A stretch of 64,000 bases of DNA, from NCBI RefSeq assembly GCF_020405225.1, contig NZ_CP084472.1, forward strand, positions 1,302,001 to 1,366,000. Reading direction: 5' to 3'. The translations under genes and the position numbers were made by a program. Shown piece after piece: positions 51,344 through 59,813 of the stretch (the stretch's first letter is position 1; every line of letters starts with the position of its first letter). This stretch comes from Natrinema sp. DC36 (GTDB lineage: Archaea; Halobacteriota; Halobacteria; Halobacteriales; Natrialbaceae). The notes below the pieces were generated by a model that was given only the letters and a program-made list of their open reading frames with translations, ran no database searches and was not told the origin of the DNA.

Positions 51344-52129
51344 ATGACTGTCGACGCCCCCGACGTAACTACCGGACCCTCCTCTCGACGACGGTTTCTC
51401 GGCGCGGCCGCGACCGTCGGCACGACCGCAGTCGCTGGCTGTGTCGGATCGCTACTCGATACGTCCGATTCGAACGAGATCGAACCCGAAGAGCCCAGCG
51501 AGCCCCGAAAGGGGACGCCCGGCGAGTTCTACACGCTCGTCGAGCGAAACGACATCCCGGTCGAATCGCTCCGGTGGGACGGCTCGGATCTGGTCCTCCG
51601 ATATGACTCGAGTGCCTCGACCGAATCGGAATCGACGACGGAGATCGAGGTCATCACGACCGTCTACAACGAGAACCTCGTGAAAAACGACGCCGAGGTC
51701 GACATGCTCTACGCGGAGGTCACGGAGCCGTTCGACGGGCAGGCCTACGGCTGGGGCGTCAAGACCGAGTGGTGCAAGCAGTATAATGCGGCCGTCGCCG
51801 ACAGCGAGGGCGGCGACAACGAGACCGGCAGTGATGACGATGGGTCGACCGATTCGGAGGGCGACACCGAGGAGTCCGACGGCTCCAACGAAACCGAAAG
51901 CGACGGTAACAGTACCGACACAACTGATAGTGACGGTAACAGTACCGACACAACTGATAGTGACGGTAACAGTACCGACACAACTGATAGTGACGGTAAC
52001 AGTACCGACACAACTGATAGTGACGCCAGCGGTACCGAGGATGGCACGTCCTCGGTGAGCCGGGCCGCGATGGTCCTCATGAGCAACGTCCTCAACACGC
52101 GGGTGTACGAGGACGACGTCGAGAACTGA
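51344..52129 (+). CDS. Tat lipoprotein with repeated Ser/Thr/Asn-rich linker
   Basis: 261 residues from the ATG at 51344 (MTVDAPDVTTGPSS). SSRRRFLGAAATVG is a twin-arginine motif and AVAGC the lipobox (Cys at about 36). A folded N-terminal domain (FYTLVERNDIPVESLRWDGSDLVLRYDS in pieces) is followed by an acidic linker with a 30-bp tandem repeat (51901-52020) coding SDGNSTDTTD four times; each unit carries an N-S-T sequon. A short hydrophobic C-terminal segment (SRAAMVLMSNVLNTRVYED) ends it. Function unknown. Confidence 0.8.
   Translation: MTVDAPDVTTGPSSRRRFLGAAATVGTTAVAGCVGSLLDTSDSNEIEPEEPSEPRKGTPGEFYTLVERNDIPVESLRWDGSDLVLRYDSSASTESESTTEIEVITTVYNENLVKNDAEVDMLYAEVTEPFDGQAYGWGVKTEWCKQYNAAVADSEGGDNETGSDDDGSTDSEGDTEESDGSNETESDGNSTDTTDSDGNSTDTTDSDGNSTDTTDSDGNSTDTTDSDASGTEDGTSSVSRAAMVLMSNVLNTRVYEDDVEN
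51901..52020 (+). repeat. 30-bp tandem repeat, four units, in a lipoprotein gene
   Basis: Units at 51901-51930, 51931-51960, 51961-51990 and 51991-52020 are identical except for the first base of unit 1 (C for T). The unit begins TGACGGTAACAGTACCGACA and encodes a decapeptide with an N-S-T sequon. Because 30 is a multiple of 3, copy-number change would keep the frame. The identity at synonymous sites points to recent expansion or ongoing homogenisation. Confidence 0.95.
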
Positions 52130-52242
52130 GCCGAAACCGGATCGGCGGCCCACGAATGCCGGATCCGAAGACCTGACCGGACCGAACCGGACGAGACGGC
52201 GAATCGCGAAGGTTTTGGGACGGGCGCGACTACCGCCCGGTA

Positions 52243-53964
52243 ATGAACGACGAGTTACGCGAGCGCGTCGAACGCGAGGTCGAAAAACACGCGCTGTTGA
52301 ACGCCGTCAAACACGAGAGCGACGCCGACGTCGGTGCCATCATGGGGCCGCTGATGGGCGACAACCCCGAGTTTCGCGAGCACGGCGACGAGATTCCGGG
52401 CATCGCCGGCGGCGTCGTGGGTCGAATGAACGACCTCGACTACGAGGACAAACGCGAACGGCTCGAGGAACTCGCACCCGAGGAACTCGCCGAAATCGAG
52501 GCCGAGGAGGAGGAAGACGAACACGACCTGCCGGAGCTGCCGAAGGCGGACGACGACGAGATCCGGATGCGGTGTGCACCGAATCCGAACGGCCCGTGGC
52601 ACGTCGGCCACGCCCGGATGCCCGCCGTCATCGGCACCTACCGCGAGCGCTACGACGGCTGGTTCTGCGTGCGCTTCGACGACACCGATCCCGAGACCAA
52701 GCGGCCGGATCTCGAGGCTTACGACGCGATCCTCGAGGACCTCGACTACCTCGGCTTCGAGCCGGACGCGACCTACAGGGCGAGCGACCGCCTCGAGACT
52801 TACTACGACCACGCCCGCGACCTGATCGAGATGGGCGGGGCCTACACCTGCTCGTGTTCGGGCGAGGCGTTCTCGGACCTGAAGAACTCGGCCGAAGCCT
52901 GTCCCCACCGCGACAAGGACGCTGAAACAGTCCTCGAGGAGTTCGAGGCCATGCTCGAAGGCGAGTACAGCAGCGGCGAGATGGTCCTGCGGGTCAAGAC
53001 CGACATCGAACACAAGAACCCGGCGCTGCGCGATTGGGTCGCCTTCCGGATGATCGACACGCCACACCCCCGCGAGGAGGCCAGCGACTACCGCTGCTGG
53101 CCGATGCTCGACTTCCAGTCGGGGGTCGACGACCACCTGCTCGAGATCACGCACATCATCCGCGGGATCGACCTGCAGGATTCGGCCAAACGACAGCAGT
53201 TCGTCTACGACTACTTCGGCTGGGATTACCCCGAGGTCATCCACTGGGGCCACGTCCAACTCGACGACTACGACGTGAAGATGAGCACGTCGACGATTTC
53301 GGCGCTGATCGACGATGACGAACTCGACGGCTGGGACGACCCGCGTGCGCCGACGCTGCAGAGCCTTCGCCGGCGCGGCATCCGCGGCGAAGCCATCGTC
53401 GAGGCGATGACCGGGCTCGGCACCTCGACCACCGATGTCGATCTCGCGATGAGTTCGATCTACGCAAACAACCGCGACCTGATCGACGAGGAGACCGACC
53501 GCCGATTCCTCGTTCGCGACGGCAACCAGATCCCCCTCGGCGGGAGCCCGCCCGAGGTGGGGACGCCGCCGCTCCATCCCAACCACGAGGAGCGCGGCGT
53601 TCGCGAGATCCCCGTCGGCGATTCGGTCATGCTCGAGCCCGACGACCTCCCCGGGCGCGAGGAGCGCATCTGGCTCAAGGGGCTGGGATGTTTCCAGTTC
53701 ACCCGCGACGTCCTCCAGTATACGGGCGAGGACATCGAGGTCGTCCGCGAGGGCGACGTGGACGTCGTCCACTGGGTGCCGGCCGACGAGCGCGTCCCCG
53801 TCCGCATGCGGACGATGGAGGGCGACGTTCGGGGGCACGCGGAACCGGGCGTCGGCGATCTCGAGAGCGACGAGATGGTGCAGTTCGAACGGGTTGGGTT
53901 CGCGAGAATTGATCGGCACGACGAGGAGGACGAGGAGACGGTCGCGTACTACGCGCATCCCTGA
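52243..53964 (+). CDS. gltX: Glutamyl-tRNA synthetase (archaeal, probably non-discriminating)
   Basis: 573 residues. Charges tRNA-Glu, and in archaea also tRNA-Gln, which GatDE then amidates. The HIGH-like motif is HVGH at 120-123 in CAPNPNGPWHVGHARMP; KMSKS-like KMSTS is at about residue 346 (YDVKMSTSTIS). The first 100 residues are an N-terminal helical extension of archaeal GluRS. Typical length. It is at the end of the isoprenoid/rnj region, separated from idsA by the lipoprotein. Confidence 0.96.
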   Translation: MNDELRERVEREVEKHALLNAVKHESDADVGAIMGPLMGDNPEFREHGDEIPGIAGGVVGRMNDLDYEDKRERLEELAPEELAEIEAEEEEDEHDLPELPKADDDEIRMRCAPNPNGPWHVGHARMPAVIGTYRERYDGWFCVRFDDTDPETKRPDLEAYDAILEDLDYLGFEPDATYRASDRLETYYDHARDLIEMGGAYTCSCSGEAFSDLKNSAEACPHRDKDAETVLEEFEAMLEGEYSSGEMVLRVKTDIEHKNPALRDWVAFRMIDTPHPREEASDYRCWPMLDFQSGVDDHLLEITHIIRGIDLQDSAKRQQFVYDYFGWDYPEVIHWGHVQLDDYDVKMSTSTISALIDDDELDGWDDPRAPTLQSLRRRGIRGEAIVEAMTGLGTSTTDVDLAMSSIYANNRDLIDEETDRRFLVRDGNQIPLGGSPPEVGTPPLHPNHEERGVREIPVGDSVMLEPDDLPGREERIWLKGLGCFQFTRDVLQYTGEDIEVVREGDVDVVHWVPADERVPVRMRTMEGDVRGHAEPGVGDLESDEMVQFERVGFARIDRHDEEDEETVAYYAHP

Positions 53965-54044
53965 ACGGGTCCGTCGCTCGTCGAGCGACCGCCCCCGAAC
54001 CGATCGGTTCCCGTTTTGGTGCTCTCACATCGAAAGTCGGCGGA

Positions 54045-54215
54045 TTACCCTTCCTCGAGCAGATCGTCGCCCCGCTCGGGATCCGGATCGGCCACGACGC
54101 CGTCCTGACGCCCCAGCACGCGAGCGTGGGCGGCGCAGACGAGTCGGTTCTCGTCCCAGGGGATATGCAACTCGACCGCGGCGGGGCGCTCGCAGTCGGC
54201 CTCGGCGCAATTCAT
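54045..54215 (-). CDS. 56-residue zinc-finger-like small protein
   Basis: ATG at 54215 to TAA at 54045-54047. Sequence begins MNCAEADCERPAAVELH and continues DENRLVCAAHARVLG: two Cys four positions apart (CAEADC), then C and H (CAAH), enough to bind one zinc. The remainder is acidic (PDPERGDDLLEEG). Short, halophilic composition and good GC3 support a real gene. It is convergent with gltX and 45 bp from the DUF456 gene upstream of it on the same strand. Confidence 0.6.
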   Translation of the reverse strand: MNCAEADCERPAAVELHIPWDENRLVCAAHARVLGRQDGVVADPDPERGDDLLEEG

Positions 54216-54259
54216 CTAGTCGTGTCAACGACACCCACGGCTTCAGTGTTTCCCCGGGA

Positions 54260-54745
54260 TTACAGGAGGAAGACGGCCGCGAGGAATCCGAGCAAGATTG
54301 ATACCGTCAGCAGGACCTGCACCGCCGTCGACGCGAGGACGCCGATCGTCGTATAGACCGCCGATCGCGTGCTCCCCTCGAGTTCGCCGTTGCGAACGAA
54401 CTCGAGGACGAAGACGGTGCCGAAGAGGCCGACCAACAGTCCCAGCGGGCCGGTGACGATCATGAGGACGATACCGACGATAGCCGCGGCTGCGGTCGTC
54501 AGCCAGGACGCGCCGCCGGCCCGGGCGGCGATCGAGCCGCCGAAGAAATCGACGAGCGTCGTGATAACGGCGATGAAGATGAGGACGGCGAAGGTGAGAA
54601 CGCTCAGTTCCTCGAGTCCGGCACCCCACCAGTAGACGCCGAGTCCGGCGAGCGAAAGGAGGCCGCTCGGGACCATCGGGACGGCGGCTCCGACGATGGC
54701 ACCCACGAGCAACGCGACCGCGACGACGGTGACGACGTCGACCAT
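54260..54745 (-). CDS. DUF456 family membrane protein
   Basis: 161 residues from the ATG at 54745 (MVDVVTVVAVALLVG); the upstream ATG would add nine residues. DUF456 proteins have Gly-rich hydrophobic helices with the pattern PMVPSGLLSLAGLGVYWW, VDFFGGSIAARAGGASW and GPLGLLVGLFGTVFVLEFVRNG, all seen here. Five or so helices. Function unknown. Cotranscription with the small zinc protein is possible. Confidence 0.82.
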   Translation of the reverse strand: MVDVVTVVAVALLVGAIVGAAVPMVPSGLLSLAGLGVYWWGAGLEELSVLTFAVLIFIAVITTLVDFFGGSIAARAGGASWLTTAAAAIVGIVLMIVTGPLGLLVGLFGTVFVLEFVRNGELEGSTRSAVYTTIGVLASTAVQVLLTVSILLGFLAAVFLL

Positions 54746-54927
54746 ACCGGCGGTGACAACGGACCGCAACAAAGGCGTACTGCCTTCGGTACTGGTATGT
54801 CAGTTACTCAAACGATTTCACGGGTCCACGGGGTGCCAGCGGAGTCGGTCGTTGGGAGCCGGTCGTCGGGAGTCGGTTGTGGGCAGACAGCGAACAGTAT
54901 ACGTATCGAGGACCGAACGTGTGGGAT

Positions 54928-55668
54928 ATGACCCACCAACGCGGAGCCATCATCGTCGGGGCGTCGTCGGGTATCGGCGAGGCGCTGGCCCGTCGACTCG
55001 CTGACGACGGCTACGAGATCGGCATGGCGGCCCGGCGAACGGAACGGATGCAGCGGATCGGCGCGGACCTCCCGACGAAATCGTACGTCGCGACGATGGA
55101 CGTCACCGCGACCGAGGACGCTCGAGCGGGCTTTTTCGAACTCGCCGAGGCGATGCCGTCGGTCGACCTCGTCGTCATCAGCGCCGGGACCGCGGCCCGC
55201 AATCGCGACCTCGAGTGGGAACCCGAGGAGCGAACGATCGACGTCAACGTCCGGGGCTGTACGGCCGTCGCGACGGCCGCGATGGAATACTTCGAGCGCA
55301 ACCCGGACCACGCGAGCGAGGCGGACGGCCACCTCGTGGGACTTTCCTCAGTCGCGGCTCACGTCGGCAATGACGACGCACCGGCGTACAACGCCTCGAA
55401 GGCGTTCGTGTCGACTTACCTCGAGGGGCTGCGGTACCGACAAACCGACCGCGACGCCGACGTGACGATCACGACCATCGAACCGGGGTTCGTCGACACC
55501 GAGCTCTCGATGGGCGGGTTCTGGGAGTGTTCGCCCGAGACGGCGGCCGAACAGATCGCTCGAGCGATAGCGAAGAAACGAACCCACGCCTACGTCACTC
55601 GGCGCTGGCGAGCTATTGCGTGGGTTCTCGATCTGGCTCCGGAACGGCTGCTTCGACGGCTGTTGTGA
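54928..55668 (+). CDS. Short-chain dehydrogenase/reductase
   Basis: 246 residues from the ATG at 54928 (MTHQRGAIIVGASSG). GASSGIGEALARRLA is the TGxxxGIG cofactor motif; the catalytic Ser lies in HLVGLSSVAAHVG and Tyr/Lys in APAYNASKAFVS (YxxxK). The Arg-Arg after strand 2 (MAARRTERM) suggests NADP. The substrate is unknown; closest general shape is SDR of lipid or small-molecule type. Convergent with tmcA, with repeat copy B between. Confidence 0.88.
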   Translation: MTHQRGAIIVGASSGIGEALARRLADDGYEIGMAARRTERMQRIGADLPTKSYVATMDVTATEDARAGFFELAEAMPSVDLVVISAGTAARNRDLEWEPEERTIDVNVRGCTAVATAAMEYFERNPDHASEADGHLVGLSSVAAHVGNDDAPAYNASKAFVSTYLEGLRYRQTDRDADVTITTIEPGFVDTELSMGGFWECSPETAAEQIARAIAKKRTHAYVTRRWRAIAWVLDLAPERLLRRLL

Positions 55669-55766
55669 GACCGACGCTCGAGGCATTGTGAGTTCGATGC
55701 TCGAGGCGCGTTCAGTGTCCCAGTGAATAGACCAGTGGGTTCTGATAGGATTATGGGCGACGAAGC

Positions 55767-56125
55767 GTCCTGCTATCGTGGCAACAGGGAATCGCCACAC
55801 CCTCCCCAGCCGATTTCTACTCACGGGCGCTGCGAGGCGGTGAAACCGCCTCGACGGTCGCGGCGCGTAGCGCCGCGCTCTGCCCGTTCGTATGGTTCGC
55901 GGAACCTTCGGTTCCGCGCTAACGCTCAGTCACTTCGTTCCTTCGCTCATCCACTGTCAGAGCAAGCTCTGACAAGCCTTCGCTCACGAGTTCGCGAAGA
56001 CCTCGCACGGCTTCGAGCCGCGGTTCACAGTGGTTCGCGGTTCCCTGCGGTCACTGCTCACACCATCGAGGCCCTCACTTCGTTCAGGCCTCGCAGTTCA
56101 CCGCGGCACAGCGTGCGCCACCGCA
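55767..56125. repeat. Structured dispersed repeat, copy B
   Basis: 359 bp. Same order of hairpins as copy A (7302-7619), with stems at 55778-55782/55794-55798 (GTGGC/GCCAC), 55898-55906/55910-55918 (CGCGGAACC/GGTTCCGCG), 55955-55963/55966-55974 (TGTCAGAGC/GCTCTGACA), 55978-55983/55994-55999 (CTTCGC/GCGAAG) and 56067-56073/56087-56093 (CGAGGCC/GGCCTCG). Where copy A has one hairpin at 7358-7376, this copy has GGGC/GCCC closing two inserted perfect hairpins (55834-55852 and 55859-55877). It fills the 546-bp gap between the convergent SDR and tmcA genes. No coding function is proposed. Confidence 0.8.
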
Positions 56126-56214
56126 TGGCAGTTGATCAGTTTGGTGCGATACGACGGTACGGTATATTGAGCGTCTCCCCTCCGTTTCTCTCATCGATCG
56201 CAGCGGGATCGAAA

Positions 56215-58515
56215 TCACGCATCGTCAAATCGCTCCCGAACCTCGAGCGCCGCGTCCGTCCCGTACTGATCGACGAGCGGACGGAACGCGTCGCCGAGCG
56301 CCCGCATACACTGTCCCGAGGAGTGGTACTCGAGCCGTTCGGCGATGCTCTCCGCGTCCCGTCCCTGGAGGACGCGCGAGACGAGCAGTCGTTCCTCGCG
56401 ACCGGTCAGGTCGACGGTAGCGGGGTCGTCGACGAAATACCGCACGACGAGGCGTCTGAACGGGCCGGGATCGACGTCGAACAGGCCCGGTCCGTAGGCG
56501 GCACCCGCGACGACGCGCCACTCGTGGTCGGTCAGCGCGAGCGGCGGTCCGGCGTCGTCGACGCTTCCGAGCACCGCGCGGGCGATATCGGGCTCGAGGT
56601 CCTCGAGTGCGTCCGAACTGAGCGCAGCGAACCGCCGGACGAACCAGTCAGCGTGGCGGTCGCGTAACGCCCGGCCCGCGTCGCTGGTCGGCGCGAGCAT
56701 GAGCACGGAGTACTCGCCGCTGGCGGCGTTGCGCGTCGTGGAGACGTGGACCGTCCGGTAGCCGTTCTCGCGCCAGAACTCGAGGAGGCCGGGGGTCGCG
56801 CCGAAGCCGGTCCCGAGCCAGTCGATTGCGGCGTCGTCGCCACCCTCGCTGCGATCTCGACCGTCGTTCTCAGCGCTTTCGGTAAACTCCTCGCGAACGC
56901 GCTCGAGCAACCGTGAGCCGAGCCCCCGCGAGCGCGCTGTGTGGTGGGTCGCGATGCGGACGATGCGGAGTCCCGCCGGCTCGCTCGCCGCCTCGTCCCG
57001 AAGCTGACTCGTCAGGATGTCGGGCAGCATGTTTCCGCGGACGCGGCCGCCCTCGTACATCATCGCGCGGGTCTCCGCCGGAAGGTCCCCCTCGCGTGCG
57101 AGCAGCGCGACGCTGACGACGCGACCGTCGTGGGTGAGCGCGCGGGCCTCGAGGTTCGGCGCGTCGAGCAATCGAGCGAGGTCGTTCGGCTCGGTCCGGT
57201 AGTGTGCGAGGACGAGCAGCCCGAAGGCTTCCCGAAGCAGGCGTTCGTCCGCGAGCAGGTTCTCGGGCTCGAGTCGCCGGTAGTCGACGGTCTCGGGTGC
57301 GGCGTCGGCCACGAGCGGCTCGACCGGTGGGCGGGCGTCGAGCAACAGCGCACGGAAGGCCCACACCTCGATCGGATCGCCCGCCGCGTACCGGATGGGT
57401 TCCACGAGCGTGCAGTCGGTAACGGCGTGGTCGCTCTCGGCGAGCCGATCCCGGAATCGGACCGAGAACCCCCGACCGGCTCCCTCGTAGCCGTGAATCG
57501 TCGTGGCGAACGCGATGCGATCGGCCGTCAGTAGCGACTCGAGGGTGGCGACCGGGAGCGCAGCGGCTTCGTCGACGACGACGACGTCCGCCGACTCGAG
57601 TTCCGCGATCGCGTCGGGGGGCTCGCGGAATTCGACCGAGCCACCGACACCCGTCTCGATTCGGCGAGGTTCAACGGTCGTGGTATCGTCCTCGAGGCGT
57701 TCGCAGAGTTCGCCCGCTCGGTCGAACAGTTCCGACGTGTTACGCGCTGCGGGAGCGGTTACCAGGACGTCCTCGCCGGCGATAGCAAATGCGCCCGCGG
57801 CCAAGCCCGCCGCGCTGGACTTGCCGCGGCCGCGGTCGGCCTCGAGGACGACGGCCTGCCCCCGTTCGAACAGCGACTCGAACGCGGCGACGGCATGGGC
57901 CTGATCCGCCGTGAGACAGGCCTCGTAGGCGGCAGCCGGAAACCGGTGGTCCGGAGGCGTAGTCGGCGTCTTCGGTGCCAGCCGCGGGGCCGGGTCGGTC
58001 AATCCGTCGACCTCGAGCCGATCACTATCAAGGTCGACGATGGCGATCCCGCGGTGTTCCCGCAGCGTCTCGACGAGACGGCGTCTGAACCGACCGGTAA
58101 CGTCGTCCAGTTCGAACGGCGGGACGGCGAGGGAAGCGTCGAATCCGTCGCGGCGGTCCGGCCACGCCTCGAGCGGCGGGGTGAGCAAGAAAAGAAGTCC
58201 CCCGCCGTCGACCGCGCCGACGACTTTCCCGAGCGCGTTCGGCTGAAGTTCCTCGTGAGCGTCGATAGCGATTACGTCCCGCGTGGTCCCGAGGAGGTCA
58301 CCCGCGTTGACTTGCGGAATCCGTTCGCAGCGAAGTCGGTCGTCGGGACCGACGAGCGTCGTCTCGGTGATCCCGACCGGGAGCGTATCGAGGATCGACT
58401 CGAGCGCGTCGTACCCCCGCTCGCGATCGCCCGCGAGCACCAGCAGCCGTCGTTCGTTCGCCCGTGTCGCCTCCTCGGCGAGCGACTCGGCGAGTCCGAC
58501 GAGATCGACGTTCAT
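56215..58515 (-). CDS. tmcA: tRNA(Met) cytidine acetyltransferase
   Basis: 766 residues from the ATG at 58515 (MNVDLVGLAESLAEEA); a further 35 upstream codons are poor. Acetylates cytidine (ac4C) in tRNA and, in some archaea, many other RNAs. Order: DUF1726 N-terminal domain, helicase-like domain with Walker A EADRGRGKSS (about residue 225-234) and VVDEAAALP, GNAT domain (HHTARSRGLGSRLLERV as acetyl-CoA loop), and a C-terminal tRNA-binding domain. Full length. Confidence 0.93.
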   Translation of the reverse strand: MNVDLVGLAESLAEEATRANERRLLVLAGDRERGYDALESILDTLPVGITETTLVGPDDRLRCERIPQVNAGDLLGTTRDVIAIDAHEELQPNALGKVVGAVDGGGLLFLLTPPLEAWPDRRDGFDASLAVPPFELDDVTGRFRRRLVETLREHRGIAIVDLDSDRLEVDGLTDPAPRLAPKTPTTPPDHRFPAAAYEACLTADQAHAVAAFESLFERGQAVVLEADRGRGKSSAAGLAAGAFAIAGEDVLVTAPAARNTSELFDRAGELCERLEDDTTTVEPRRIETGVGGSVEFREPPDAIAELESADVVVVDEAAALPVATLESLLTADRIAFATTIHGYEGAGRGFSVRFRDRLAESDHAVTDCTLVEPIRYAAGDPIEVWAFRALLLDARPPVEPLVADAAPETVDYRRLEPENLLADERLLREAFGLLVLAHYRTEPNDLARLLDAPNLEARALTHDGRVVSVALLAREGDLPAETRAMMYEGGRVRGNMLPDILTSQLRDEAASEPAGLRIVRIATHHTARSRGLGSRLLERVREEFTESAENDGRDRSEGGDDAAIDWLGTGFGATPGLLEFWRENGYRTVHVSTTRNAASGEYSVLMLAPTSDAGRALRDRHADWFVRRFAALSSDALEDLEPDIARAVLGSVDDAGPPLALTDHEWRVVAGAAYGPGLFDVDPGPFRRLVVRYFVDDPATVDLTGREERLLVSRVLQGRDAESIAERLEYHSSGQCMRALGDAFRPLVDQYGTDAALEVRERFDDA

Positions 58516-58673
58516 GCGTTCGGCTTGGTGCCTCGGGAGTAATAGGCTCCGACCCGGGACGGCCAGCCGTGTGGTTGTCAGTTTAGATTGATGTACGGAC
58601 GTTTGCAGTGGAGGATTCACGAGGTCGAACGATCCGTGCGGTGGCGTCCCACAGCCTCACGTGTTTGAACACG

Positions 58674-58681
58674 CTTTTAAG
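58674..58681 (+). promoter_or_regulatory. TATA box of the rpl7ae operon
   Basis: CTTTTAAG, 150 bp before the rpl7ae ATG, with a GC-rich spacer to a predicted start near 58706. It implies an untranslated leader of about 125 nt, unlike the mostly leaderless genes around it. Confidence 0.5.
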
Positions 58682-58705
58682 GGGGGCAGCGCTATTCGAG
58701 TGTAC

Positions 58706-58830
58706 ACCCTACGCGGGGTTGATGATGCTCCTAGCTTCACAGGACTTCCGCCGGGATCCGCCCGGCACGGGTACCCAGTGCCCGGACGGCAGGGGAGCGC
58801 GAGCCCACGTGTAGGAGAGGTGAACAACCA
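58706..58830 (+). promoter_or_regulatory. Structured leader of rpl7ae, possible kink-turn
   Basis: Stem CCTAC/GTAGG (58708-58712 with 58811-58815), stem GGG/CCC (58715-58717 with 58804-58806), then an asymmetric internal loop GTTGATGAT (58718-58726) opposite GCGAG (58799-58803), then stem GCTCC/GGAGC (58727-58731 with 58794-58798), and inner hairpins (GCCGGG/CCCGGC at 58750-58766). Tandem GA on both strands of the internal loop is K-turn-like, the motif bound by L7Ae. It ends with GGAGAGGTG, a ribosome-binding site. L7Ae autoregulation through a leader K-turn is known in other archaea. Confidence 0.5.
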
Positions 58831-59193
58831 ATGTCAGTTTACGTAACTACGGACATCCCAGCCGACCTCGCCGACGACGCCCTTGAGGCGCTCGAGGTCG
58901 CACGAGACACCGGTCGAGTAAAGAAAGGAACGAACGAAACGACGAAGGCGATCGAGCGCGGCAACGCCGAGCTCGTCTACGTCGCCGAAGACGTCTCCCC
59001 CGAGGAGATCGTCATGCATCTCCCTGAACTCGCAGACGAGAAGGGTATTCCTGTCGTCTTTATCGAGACGCAGGACGACGTCGGCCACGCCGCCGGCCTC
59101 GAGGTCGGCTCGGCCGCCGCGGCGATCGTCGACGCCGGCGAAGCCGAAGACGACGTCGAGGACATCGCCGACAAGGTCGAGGACCTCGACTGA
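58831..59193 (+). CDS. rpl7ae: Ribosomal protein L7Ae
   Basis: 120 residues. Binds K-turns in rRNA, box C/D and H/ACA RNAs and RNase P. The core [39 protein letters not shown] (in pieces) and the [12 protein letters not shown] segment are characteristic. Acidic C-terminus. First gene of rpl7ae-rps28e-rpl24e-ndk, preceded by a structured leader. Confidence 0.97.
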   Translation: MSVYVTTDIPADLADDALEALEVARDTGRVKKGTNETTKAIERGNAELVYVAEDVSPEEIVMHLPELADEKGIPVVFIETQDDVGHAAGLEVGSAAAAIVDAGEAEDDVEDIADKVEDLD

Positions 59194-59204
59194 GGTGATC
59201 AGAG

Positions 59205-59429
59205 ATGAGCGCTGAAGAGGAAGAAAGCGGCTCTACGCCCGCCGAGGTCATCGAGGTCGTCGGTAAGACCGGCATGCACGGCGAAGCCATGCAGGTCAAG
59301 TGCCGGATCAAGGAGGGCGAGAATCAGGGACGAATCATCACCCGAAACTGCCTCGGGCCGGTCCGCGAAGGGGACGTACTCCAGCTTCGCGAGACCGCTC
59401 GTGAGGCGGACTCCATCGGAGGACAATAA
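59205..59429 (+). CDS. rps28e: 30S ribosomal protein S28e
   Basis: 74 residues. [24 protein letters not shown] and the conserved end [22 protein letters not shown] identify eS28. It begins 11 bp after rpl7ae and is followed 3 bp later by rpl24e. Confidence 0.97.
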   Translation: MSAEEEESGSTPAEVIEVVGKTGMHGEAMQVKCRIKEGENQGRIITRNCLGPVREGDVLQLRETAREADSIGGQ

Positions 59430-59432
59430 CCA

Positions 59433-59813
59433 ATGGTCGAGAAACGTACCTGCGACTACACTGGCGAAGAGATCGAACCCGGCACGGGCATTATGTACGT
59501 CCAGACGAACGGTACCGTGCTCCACTTCGTCGACTCCAAGGCGGAGAAAAACTTCAAGCTCGGGCGCGAACCGCGCGACCTCGAGTGGACCGAAGACGGT
59601 CGTCGCGGCAAGGGTCCCACGCAGGAAGACGCACCTGCCGACGAGGAGGCCGAGCAGGTTCCAGCCGACGAAGACGAGGACCTCGAGACGGAAGCCGACG
59701 ACGAAGCGGCGGCGGACGTGCCCGCTGGGGACGAAGCCGACGACGAAACCGAGGAGACCGACGCCGAAGCCGAGGAAACCGACGCTGAAGAGACCGAGGC
59801 CGAGGAAGCATGA
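59433..59813 (+). CDS. rpl24e: 50S ribosomal protein L24e with long acidic tail
   Basis: 126 residues. The zinc-binding L24e domain covers the first 62 (EKRTCDYTGEEIEPGTGIMYV, VDSKAEKNFKLGREPRDLEWT). The remaining 60 or so are almost entirely Glu/Asp/Ala with Thr (ADEEAEQVPADEDED...), about as long as the domain. Normal archaeal L24e ends near residue 60. The tail is a haloarchaeal low-complexity extension. Stop overlaps the ndk start (ATGA). Confidence 0.95.
   Translation: MVEKRTCDYTGEEIEPGTGIMYVQTNGTVLHFVDSKAEKNFKLGREPRDLEWTEDGRRGKGPTQEDAPADEEAEQVPADEDEDLETEADDEAAADVPAGDEADDETEETDAEAEETDAEETEAEEA

Noticed and set aside
52255-53958. Long open frame of 567 codons on the minus strand opposite gltX
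   Set aside because: It mirrors the GC3-biased plus-strand gene, lacks any family motif and is a shadow of gltX, whose HIGH and KMSKS-like motifs are clear.
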